Shown one piece after another: positions 43,190 through 51,289 of a stretch of 64,000 bases of DNA. The translations under genes were made by a program, and so were the position numbers. The notes under the pieces are model-generated. The model was not told the DNA's origin. It was given only the letters and a program-made list of their open reading frames with translations, and did no database searches. Source of the DNA: an uncultured Fulvivirga sp. Lineage in GTDB: Bacteria > Bacteroidota > Bacteroidia > Cytophagales > Cyclobacteriaceae. The stretch lies in assembly GCA_947500555.1 (NCBI GenBank), contig CANMSE010000002.1:868001-932000 (forward strand). The letters run 5' to 3'. Numbering within the stretch: the stretch's first letter is position 1; every line of letters starts with the position of its first letter.

Positions 43190-46100
43190 ATGCAATTAAT
43201 ACTTTTCTGGAAGGATTGGCCAAAAACTTATTGTTATATTCTTCTCTTTTTCTTGGTTCTTTTTTTCGCATCCCTGGCTTGGATGCTTCTTAATCACGTA
43301 TTAGGTATTCACTTTAATCTCGATTGGAACATCTTAGCAGAAGGTGATAAGGCAAGCGTAATTATTGATCAAATTCAAATTGGTCCTTTCAACCTTACCC
43401 AAACTGTAGAAAGCCCACTTTTTTATCAGAAGTTTTCGGGAACCTCCATACAAATACCTATTTGGTCATATTATGTTTTCTTAGCCTTAATTGCGTTTGC
43501 AGCCACTACCTTAATAGCTATAATTTCTTCACTTAGTCGTTATTGGTTTTACATTGGTATAGGTTTATTTGCTCTTTTTCTGGTCAGCCTGAAATTGGAG
43601 TTATTACTTCTATTTGACAGTAATGAAAAAATAGGTTTAATAGCTGCATTTGTACTCTATCTCCCCACAGCTTACTTTTTCAATAGTATAAGGCCAGGAA
43701 CTTCTTTGCTCACCAGATTTGCTACATTTTTATGTTTAACCATTACTCTTGGGCTTTTTATTTTCTTTTCATCAACCATTCAAAGTCCCTTTTTTTATCT
43801 GGCTACATCTTTGACAACTCCTGCCACTATACTCTCACTGATATTTATCATGGGAGTAGGTCACGAAATTATTGCAGGATTTGCCTACCTTCTATTTGGA
43901 ACAAAAGCAAACTCAACAAAGAACAGTACATTTCACTTTTTGATTATCAGTTTAATATTCCTTGGAAATGTTGTTTTAGCCTATTTGCATGAATCAGGGG
44001 TTGTAAATTGGGACATTCTCTATCTCAACATCTTTATCCTATTAAGCGTGAGCAGCGTTTTAGGTATTTGGGGCTTTCGTCATAGAGAAAATCAATATAG
44101 TTATGTCATGAAGTTTATACCTTCAGGCGGTATAGTCTACCTGGCTATTGCCATAATATGTTTTGTAACCATTGCCCATTTTTATGCCATAGGCAATGAT
44201 GCAGGACTAGAGATTTTTAGAGATTTCATATTGTTCAGTCACATGGCCTATGGGCTAATTTTCATTTTATATATACTGGCCAATTTTTCGGGGTTACTGA
44301 AAAGTGATTTAGCCATCTATAAGGTTATCTATAAGCCCACGAGCATGCCTTATTTCACTTTTCGGTTTGCAGGACTGATCATAGTTTTAGCATTTGTTTT
44401 TAAGGCTAACTGGAAAGTGCCTGTATTTCAGAATGCAGCATCAAATTACAATGCTGTTGCAGATTACCATTTAAAGAATGGTGAAAAATTGCTGGCACAA
44501 AAATATTATCGAGAGGCAGCAGAATACGCACTCAACAACCATAAATCAAACTATAGCTTAGCGATATTGCATGAGCGTGAGAACGAAATAGAAAAAGCGA
44601 TTGTCAGATACAAAGCAGCGATTAGTAAATGGCCAAGCGAGCAGGCATTTATCAATTTGGTGGGATTGTATGAGCATGAAAGTAGATTTTTTGATGCGTT
44701 GTTTACTTCTTTAGAAGCAAAAGAGACATTTGATAAAAGCAATATTATCTGTAACAGGCTTGGCCTTATTTATGGCTCGACTCATGTAACTGATTCTTCT
44801 ATATATTATCTTGATAAAGCTGCAAAGTTAGCTCCTGAACAAGGAAGCAGTGTAAGTAATATACTCGCTATTTTGGCAAAAAATGAAATCAAAATTAGCA
44901 TTGACTCTTTACTAAAGGAGTTTGAAATAAAAGGCGATCCTGTCAGCATTAACAATAGGCTAGTATTGAATAACGTAAACGGTCAAAATACCGATTATTC
45001 ATTTGAGCTTAGCGATTCAGCTTTATCTCCTATTGATGCTACTCTACTAACTAATGCATCTATAAACGCATTATTTAAAAAAGACACCTTTGATATAAGT
45101 CTTTTAAACACATTGGCTGATTACAGCGCTAATATAAATTATCGGGAAGCCATTCAGTACCTAGAATGTCTGCACCTTTATAAAAACCAACGAGTAAACG
45201 AAGCATTTAGAAAACTGAATTGGATGGCCAATACAAGCAAAAAAATTGCCTCCAAATACTTTGATGATGTTGGTTTGTGGGCATTAGAGCAAGGAGCTCC
45301 GGATATAGCTAGTCAATACTTTCAGTGGGCCATGGATAGAAATTATGGAGAAGCAAAACTTCATTTAGCCATTGCGTTGACAGAAAATAGGGAAATAGAT
45401 AGAGCTAGTAAGTTATGGTTTGAATTAACTCAATCTACAGATAGTGAACTAGAAGCAATAGCAAGTAAAATGCTATGGATTTTACAATCTAAAAGAGGTG
45501 ATTACTCCGAATGGGCTGATAACGATAAATACTTTTATTTGAAGTATAAAGCTGATGACTTGGATTCAGTGTTGTTCAAGATTCTGGCAAGTAGTATAGC
45601 GGATGATAATTACAGGGCACAAGCTATTTTAGATCAAGCAAAAAAATACTGGAGCATGGACCAGGTAGATAAAGCTGTGAATACATATTCTTTACTAACT
45701 GACGTCACTATAACTGATGGCTTCCTTTTTGAGGAAATACAGTTTTTTGAGTTGAATATGTTAGCAGCAAGAGGAGAAATAAGAGGTTTGGCAAATAAAA
45801 TAAATCAGGGTGTTGAATTTACAGAAGAACGAAATCTTGAAAAGGCATATTATTCAGCAATAATAGCTGAAGCTAGTAACGATACTATTCAAGCTAAAAA
45901 GCATTATCAATATCTCTATAGTAAAAATCCCTTTTATGAAGAAGCAACAATAGCGGCTGCCCGTTTTATTGGTAAGACTGATCCTTTTGAGGCCTATAGT
46001 CAGTTGCTTGATGCAGTAGAAGTCAATCCTAGTTCTATAAAACTATTAGAAGCTTATATCTATCAGTGTGGTATCATTCAGCAAAACACTTCAGCAGAAA

Positions 46101-46201
46101 TAGCGCTGGAATCGCTTGAAAAATTGGTATCTAGTGAAAAATACTCTTCAGTTGAGGCTAACTATTCTGAGCTAAAAAGAACTGCTGAAGAGACTTATTA
46201 A
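43190..46201 (+). CDS. Large membrane-anchored TPR protein
   Basis: 1003 residues, no recognised named family. The first 410 residues contain about ten to twelve hydrophobic segments (starting LLFFLVLFFASLAWMLL), followed by a long soluble region from about 415 with TPR-like helical repeats (YNAVADYHLKNGEKLLAQKYYREAAEYA, ENEIEKAIVRYKAAIS, SNDTIQAKKHYQYLYSKNPFYEEA). A run of over 570 residues ends with AEETY. The TPR half is probably periplasmic, if the odd/even number of helices is right; this is not certain. It begins 1 base after gatC and ends 4 bases inside the convergent TAXI gene. A scaffold for envelope proteins is a guess. Confidence 0.83.
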   Translation: MQLILFWKDWPKTYCYILLFFLVLFFASLAWMLLNHVLGIHFNLDWNILAEGDKASVIIDQIQIGPFNLTQTVESPLFYQKFSGTSIQIPIWSYYVFLALIAFAATTLIAIISSLSRYWFYIGIGLFALFLVSLKLELLLLFDSNEKIGLIAAFVLYLPTAYFFNSIRPGTSLLTRFATFLCLTITLGLFIFFSSTIQSPFFYLATSLTTPATILSLIFIMGVGHEIIAGFAYLLFGTKANSTKNSTFHFLIISLIFLGNVVLAYLHESGVVNWDILYLNIFILLSVSSVLGIWGFRHRENQYSYVMKFIPSGGIVYLAIAIICFVTIAHFYAIGNDAGLEIFRDFILFSHMAYGLIFILYILANFSGLLKSDLAIYKVIYKPTSMPYFTFRFAGLIIVLAFVFKANWKVPVFQNAASNYNAVADYHLKNGEKLLAQKYYREAAEYALNNHKSNYSLAILHERENEIEKAIVRYKAAISKWPSEQAFINLVGLYEHESRFFDALFTSLEAKETFDKSNIICNRLGLIYGSTHVTDSSIYYLDKAAKLAPEQGSSVSNILAILAKNEIKISIDSLLKEFEIKGDPVSINNRLVLNNVNGQNTDYSFELSDSALSPIDATLLTNASINALFKKDTFDISLLNTLADYSANINYREAIQYLECLHLYKNQRVNEAFRKLNWMANTSKKIASKYFDDVGLWALEQGAPDIASQYFQWAMDRNYGEAKLHLAIALTENREIDRASKLWFELTQSTDSELEAIASKMLWILQSKRGDYSEWADNDKYFYLKYKADDLDSVLFKILASSIADDNYRAQAILDQAKKYWSMDQVDKAVNTYSLLTDVTITDGFLFEEIQFFELNMLAARGEIRGLANKINQGVEFTEERNLEKAYYSAIIAEASNDTIQAKKHYQYLYSKNPFYEEATIAAARFIGKTDPFEAYSQLLDAVEVNPSSIKLLEAYIYQCGIIQQNTSAEIALESLEKLVSSEKYSSVEANYSELKRTAEETY

Positions 46202-47430
46202 GACAACTTATCAATCTTTTGCTCAATTTCTTCAGTCACCATCTTAGACAAATTCAAAAAAATGGTAAACGTTTCATCAGCAAGTAGTTTCTCTTTGACT
46301 ACCAACTCAATAGTCTCTTCCTGAATACTTTTAATTTGAGTAATCAATTTTTGTCCTGCATTCTTGCTACTAATCTGATCGATACCAGAACGTATGGCCA
46401 CCATTTTTTGGTAGTAAACATCAATCTTATTTTTCTTCTTTGTTCGCTGCCAGCTAGTCACCGTAAAAATTGTACTGGCTAACGCAACGAAAATGGAAAT
46501 TATAACACTGAATACTTCAGCATATCTTTCGAGGAAGGTGGGTTCATATCTATTTAAATAGTTACGGGCACCTTCATGAAGTTTGAAATTCAGATCAGCT
46601 GCTTCAAAAGATCCTGAAAAGTCATACAAAAGAGGATTAATTTTATTGATCTCTTGTTTATGCTCATCTAAGGCCTTCACTACATTGTAAACTAACTCAT
46701 TGGGCAGGTCAGCTCTACCAACCATTATTGCCTCCACCTTGAGCGTAAGAATGGGTGTCTCAGTATAATCACCATAAACATCTCTTGAAATAATATAAGG
46801 TTCAAATTGAGGATAGATAGTGCATATGCCTTCGGCCAATGAACCCTTTCCATACTGATCCACATCATCAAAACTAAAGAGTTGATATGCGCTCAAATCT
46901 CGAAGCTCATCATTGGACAACAAGTCTGTAAACGAAAAAATTACATCTGCTTCGAACAACTCCAAATCCGATAGGAAAGTCACTCTTCTTGCACTTATTC
47001 CATAGTGACGCATAAGATTTCGAACAAAACGGTACGTCCCAGATCCTTTAGATCCAGCATATACTTTCTTGTTAAGAAGTAACTCTTCTATTGAGTTATA
47101 GTTCAAATCCCTTTTATGAAGAACATGCAATATTTGAGAGTATAGTGGAATAATTGAGCTTATGTTATCACCTAACTGCGAAAAATTATCGGCTATAGCG
47201 AAGTCCAGCGAACCTCTTGCAAGAGAGTCTAAACCTGCTGAACCTAATACTCCAGGCATTACGTAAATACTATCTTTTAAGTGTGTAGTTAGTGTTGCAG
47301 AAATAACTCGGGAAAGCTCATTCTGCGGTTCTTCAAAACTTCCAGCGAACTTATAGGTTTCTGCAGATGGAGTGCATTTAATAAAAAGTACTCCCGTCAG
47401 GAAGAAAATAAATACACTTATAAATCTCAA
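46198..47430 (-). CDS. TAXI-family TRAP-type solute-binding lipoprotein with a C-terminal membrane/cytoplasmic tail
   Basis: 410 residues. An N-terminal lipobox-like LTGVLFIKC (Cys19) and a TAXI solute-binding domain (about 25-300): FAGSFEEPQNELSRVIS, GSAGLDSLARGSLDFAIADN, KKVYAGSKGSGTYRFVRNLM. A membrane helix (about 305-327, VFSVIISIFVALASTIFTV) and a charged helical tail (328-410) follow. The start codon is TTG at 47430, overlapping the YHS gene stop in TTGA; there is no ATG upstream of the signal. No TRAP permease (DctM/Q) is adjacent, so this may be a receptor rather than a transporter. Confidence 0.82.
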   Translation of the reverse strand: MRFISVFIFFLTGVLFIKCTPSAETYKFAGSFEEPQNELSRVISATLTTHLKDSIYVMPGVLGSAGLDSLARGSLDFAIADNFSQLGDNISSIIPLYSQILHVLHKRDLNYNSIEELLLNKKVYAGSKGSGTYRFVRNLMRHYGISARRVTFLSDLELFEADVIFSFTDLLSNDELRDLSAYQLFSFDDVDQYGKGSLAEGICTIYPQFEPYIISRDVYGDYTETPILTLKVEAIMVGRADLPNELVYNVVKALDEHKQEINKINPLLYDFSGSFEAADLNFKLHEGARNYLNRYEPTFLERYAEVFSVIISIFVALASTIFTVTSWQRTKKKNKIDVYYQKMVAIRSGIDQISSKNAGQKLITQIKSIQEETIELVVKEKLLADETFTIFLNLSKMVTEEIEQKIDKLS

Positions 47431-47897
47431 TTGATTTTACCTGTTTTTTTATACTGGTTGTAATTACCAGAAGCCACTTTCTTATTTGACTCAGGGTCTT
47501 GTTTCCAAAGTTCTTTTCCATTAACCGATAAGGTTCGCTCAAAAAGAAAGAGTTTATCATCTTTGATTATGAAATTATCATACTTGGGTGTAGTTGCTTG
47601 ACCCATTGCCAAAGTCATAGAACACCAACCACCAAACTGAGGTAAGTATCTATCAGGGCTCGCTAAAAATTTCTTTTTATTGTCCTCACTTACGAACTGA
47701 TAGACCACACCATCATGTTCTGCCGTAATATCAATATCACCCTCAATAGCTGCATTTTTCTCGAAATATCCTATTGGATCATATCCTCCTAAACCAATGT
47801 TTCCATCAAATAGACAATATTTTAGCTCATCTGGCTCATCATTTTGGGCTATAGCACTTGAACTTAGGGCTAACACTAGAAGAATTGATCTTATCAT
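47427..47897 (-). CDS. Exported YHS domain protein
   Basis: 156 residues with a signal peptide (RSILLVLALSSSAIAQ). The YHS-like domain includes IGLGGYDPIGYFEKN (about 33-47), VYQFVSEDNKKKFLASPDRYLPQFGGWCSMTLAMGQ, with Cys91 in GGWC; a basic C-terminal tail follows. YHS domains are small, often metal-linked modules found with copper proteins; here only one Cys of the usual set is clear. It is exported to the periplasm. Directly coupled to the TAXI gene. Confidence 0.87.
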   Translation of the reverse strand: MIRSILLVLALSSSAIAQNDEPDELKYCLFDGNIGLGGYDPIGYFEKNAAIEGDIDITAEHDGVVYQFVSEDNKKKFLASPDRYLPQFGGWCSMTLAMGQATTPKYDNFIIKDDKLFLFERTLSVNGKELWKQDPESNKKVASGNYNQYKKTGKIN

Positions 47898-48003
47898 AGT
47901 TGATTTATTTCTGTTTTATCTTTCAACACGTTTTGAAAATTATAGTTACTCATTTATTGTCAGATAGACTACAACAATGAAAATAAAAATTGTCTTAAAT
48001 CGA

Positions 48004-48011
48004 TACATTTG
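48004..48011 (+). promoter_or_regulatory. Candidate -7 element for gcvT
   Basis: TACATTTG matches TAnnTTTG and ends 20 bases before the gcvT ATG. An upstream TTGTC (47990-47994) is too close to be a normal -33 element. Confidence 0.45.
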
Positions 48012-48031
48012 CAATCTGAAATTTTGAAACT

Positions 48032-49114
48032 ATGGAATTGAAAAAAATCGCCCTTAACGACCTTCATGAAAATCTAGGAGCCAAAATGGTCCCCTTCGCT
48101 GGTTATAATATGCCTGTCAGGTATAGTTCTGACATTGAAGAACATATGACAGTTCGTAATGGGGTGGGCATATTCGATGTTTCCCATATGGGTGAATTTC
48201 TGGTTTCAGGCCCTAATGCTCTGGCACTTATTCAAAAAGTAACAAGCAATGATGCCTCAAAATTAGAAATAGGAAAGGCTCAATACTCATGCTTGCCTAA
48301 TGACAATGGTGGAATTGTAGACGACCTGCTCGTTTATCAGATCAAGGAGGAAGAATATCTATTGGTTGTCAACGCTTCTAATATTGAGAAAGATTGGAAT
48401 TGGATATTATCCAAAAACGATGTAGGTGCGGAGATGAAGAATATTTCAGATAACTTCTCACTTTTTGCCGTACAGGGCCCAAAGGCGGTAGAGGCTTTAC
48501 AGAAACTAACATCTGTTGATCTATCCGGTATTAAGTTCTACAATTTTGTAGTAGGTGATTTTGCTGGTGCACCTCATGTTATCATATCAGCGACAGGATA
48601 TACCGGGGCAGGAGGATTTGAGCTTTACGTTCATAACCATGAGGCAGAAATGATCTGGAATAAAATAATGGAAGCCGGAGCAGAATTTGATATTAAGCCA
48701 ATAGGACTTGGAGCAAGAGATACCCTTAGAATGGAAATGGGTTACTGCTTATATGGCAACGATATTGACGATACGACCTCGCCTTTAGAGGCGGGATTAG
48801 GTTGGATCACTAAATTCACTAAAGAGTTCACCAATTCAGCAGCCTTACAAAAGCAAAAAGAGGAAGGAATAACTCAAAAACTGGTTGGTTTTAAAATGAT
48901 CGATCGTGGTATTCCTCGGCATGATTATGAAATACAGGATGCCGATGGCAATAAAATTGGTCGAGTAACTTCCGGGACGCAATCTCCAGTTTTATCTAAA
49001 GGAATAGGTTTAGGATATGTAAAGAAGGAGTTTGCTTCACCAGAAACTGAAATTTTCATCGCTGTTAGAAATAGAAAATTAAAGGCAGAAGTGAGCAAAT
49101 TGCCGTTGGTTTAG
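48032..49114 (+). CDS. gcvT: Glycine cleavage system T protein (aminomethyltransferase)
   Basis: 360 residues, normal for GcvT. Opens with [21 protein letters not shown] (about 11-31), then [15 protein letters not shown]; the GCV_T domain ends near [11 protein letters not shown], and the C-terminal barrel has [10 protein letters not shown]. It transfers a methylene group from the H-protein aminomethyl to tetrahydrofolate. gcvP and gcvH are not in the window. Monocistronic here, with its own promoter candidate. Confidence 0.96.
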   Translation: MELKKIALNDLHENLGAKMVPFAGYNMPVRYSSDIEEHMTVRNGVGIFDVSHMGEFLVSGPNALALIQKVTSNDASKLEIGKAQYSCLPNDNGGIVDDLLVYQIKEEEYLLVVNASNIEKDWNWILSKNDVGAEMKNISDNFSLFAVQGPKAVEALQKLTSVDLSGIKFYNFVVGDFAGAPHVIISATGYTGAGGFELYVHNHEAEMIWNKIMEAGAEFDIKPIGLGARDTLRMEMGYCLYGNDIDDTTSPLEAGLGWITKFTKEFTNSAALQKQKEEGITQKLVGFKMIDRGIPRHDYEIQDADGNKIGRVTSGTQSPVLSKGIGLGYVKKEFASPETEIFIAVRNRKLKAEVSKLPLV

Positions 49115-49239
49115 CTAAATGCACAAGAGTAAAGTCACTCAACAACCAGATTTATACCGCTACATTTTATTTGAGACTGTAGTTTAGACTCAAAATGGCA
49201 TCTTTCATTACATCGAAAAGTATAATTTCTAAATTACAT

Positions 49240-49247
49240 TACCTTTG
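49240..49247 (+). promoter_or_regulatory. Candidate -7 element of the Cache-GAF receptor gene, 5 bases before the ATG
   Basis: TACCTTTG matches TAnnTTTG; TTTTC separates it from the ATG at 49253. Predicts a leaderless transcript. Confidence 0.5.
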
Positions 49248-49252
49248 TTTTC

Positions 49253-51250
49253 ATGTTCAAAAACCTGACCATCAAAAAGAAGATGATGTTCTTCATCTTG
49301 GGACTTACGGTGATTATATACTCCATCACCTTGGGTTATACGATCTACAGTTTACGAAAAGATGCTATTCAAGAGGCAAAGAAACTAGCTGATACCTATG
49401 CCTCTGATAAGGCCAATGACATCAAAGCAAAACTAGACGAAGACATGGCGATCACCAGGGCCATGACACTGATAATGCAGGACTACATCTATTTACCTAA
49501 AGCACAGAGAGAAGAAATGCAGTTTAGGTTAATGAAGAATGTACTTAAAGAATATCCTAAGTATGAAGCAGTATGGATGAGCTGGCAATTACAATACATT
49601 GATAGTGCATGGACAAACGATTATGGAAGATTAAGTATTAATTGCTACTGGGATAATGGCGAGATTAAAACTTCAGAGGAAAGAAAAGATGAGTCGGGTT
49701 TTGTTTTGGATGGCTTGTATTATAGACTACTTACAGATAAAGGTGAGGTTTTAACAGAGCCTTATGAATTTGACTCTTATGACTTAGACAATGGCGGGAC
49801 CTTGTTAGCCGTCTCACCTACCAAAACACTGATTAGCAAAGACGGTACTGCTTTAGGAGTACTAGGTACAGATATGTCTTTGGAAGAGTATAGTCAAATG
49901 ACCAACATCGAAGGGTACGACCAAGGATATGCCTTTTTAGCATCTAATGATGGTACGATAGTAGCACATGATAATATCGAACTTACCAACAATCCATTGA
50001 GCATCCTGGACTACTATAGTGAAGTTGACTTTGACCTTATGGAAAAAGTAAAAACAGGTGAAGCTGTATCTTTTTCTGCTTATAGTGATGAATTTAATGG
50101 TGAAGCATACATATCAATCGCTCCTATACCTGTCGGAAGATCTAATGCTCCATGGTCTGTGGGCATTATAGTTCCCTACTCAGAAATTACAGATTCTATT
50201 AACGCAACATTTTGGTGGACAATTGCCGTAGCTATTGTTGGACTATTACTCCTTTCTTTAGTGATTCTCAGAATCAGTAATGATATAGTTAAGTCATTAG
50301 AATCTACAAGCTTCATATTAAAAGATATCTCTAAGGGAGATATTAATATGGACAATAAGCTTGATGTGAGTAGCGAAAATCGCCTAGGGCAAATGGCCAA
50401 TTCGGTAAATGTTCTCATGGATGAACTGAATAAAAAGGCCAATTTTTCAAAGCTAATTGGGGAAGGAAACCTGGAAGCTGACTTTGAAGTATCAGGAGAA
50501 AAAGATGTGCTAGGTCATTCTCTAATAGAAATGCGCGATAGCTTGAAAAAAGCTAAGAATGAAGAGATGAGTAGAAGATGGTCGAATGAAGGATTGGCAA
50601 AGTTTGCGGAATTATTGCAGTCTGATGCTGAAAATCTTGACGCACTTTGTTCTGAAATTATAAGCAATTTGGTCAAATATATGAACGTTGTCCAGGGAGG
50701 CATATTCCTTATTAATGACGATAATGAAGACGACAAGTTTATAGAATTAAAAGGTGCGTATGCTTATGACCGAAAAAAATGGCTTAAGAAGAGAATTGAA
50801 TTCGGGGAAGGTCTTGTAGCTCAATCAATGCTGGAAAAGCATCGCATATATCTGAAAGAGGTACCACAAGACTATATCAATATCACTTCAGGGCTAGGTG
50901 AAGCTAATCCTAATACCATTCTTATAGTTCCTCTCATGTTAAATGAAGAAGTTTTTGGGGCTTTGGAACTCGTTTCATTCAATGATATTGAAGGCTATAA
51001 AATTGAATTTGTAGAGAAGCTTGCGGAAAATATAGCCTCAACAGTATCTTCTGCAAAAATCAATTACACCACTAAAAAGCTTTTGGAGCAATCGAAGATG
51101 CAAGCTGAAGATCTGCAAAGTCAGGAAGAGGAAATGCGCCAAAACATGGAAGAACTGCAGGCTACTCAAGAGGAAATGATCCGCAAAGAGCAGGAGTACT
51201 TAGATAAAATTCAAAAGCTGGAGCAAAAGTCAGGTTCAAGTGAAGGCTGA
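49253..51250 (+). CDS. Cache-HAMP-GAF receptor without a recognisable output domain
   Basis: 665 residues. TM1 (about 11-31), extracellular dCache-like sensor (about 35-312, including YEAVWMSWQLQYIDSAW and LGVLGTDMSLEEY), TM2 (about 318-340), HAMP linker (341-395), a second linker (396-450), GAF domain (about 455-595, with GGIFLIND, FGEGLVAQS and ILIVPLM), and a coiled coil (about 600-660, rich in Q/E: DLQSQEEEMRQNMEEL). No kinase, cyclase, phosphatase or MCP domain is present. It could signal by a separate partner through the coiled coil. No two-component genes are nearby. Monocistronic. Confidence 0.85.
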   Translation: MFKNLTIKKKMMFFILGLTVIIYSITLGYTIYSLRKDAIQEAKKLADTYASDKANDIKAKLDEDMAITRAMTLIMQDYIYLPKAQREEMQFRLMKNVLKEYPKYEAVWMSWQLQYIDSAWTNDYGRLSINCYWDNGEIKTSEERKDESGFVLDGLYYRLLTDKGEVLTEPYEFDSYDLDNGGTLLAVSPTKTLISKDGTALGVLGTDMSLEEYSQMTNIEGYDQGYAFLASNDGTIVAHDNIELTNNPLSILDYYSEVDFDLMEKVKTGEAVSFSAYSDEFNGEAYISIAPIPVGRSNAPWSVGIIVPYSEITDSINATFWWTIAVAIVGLLLLSLVILRISNDIVKSLESTSFILKDISKGDINMDNKLDVSSENRLGQMANSVNVLMDELNKKANFSKLIGEGNLEADFEVSGEKDVLGHSLIEMRDSLKKAKNEEMSRRWSNEGLAKFAELLQSDAENLDALCSEIISNLVKYMNVVQGGIFLINDDNEDDKFIELKGAYAYDRKKWLKKRIEFGEGLVAQSMLEKHRIYLKEVPQDYINITSGLGEANPNTILIVPLMLNEEVFGALELVSFNDIEGYKIEFVEKLAENIASTVSSAKINYTTKKLLEQSKMQAEDLQSQEEEMRQNMEELQATQEEMIRKEQEYLDKIQKLEQKSGSSEG

Positions 51251-51289
51251 CATCTTCAATTCTGACTCTGCTCTACTATTTTAATAGTT

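Noticed and set aside
49170..49194. Hairpin TTTGAG...CTCAAA after gcvT as a terminator
   Set aside because: The stem is only 6 bp plus two pairs past a mismatch, and no T-run follows.
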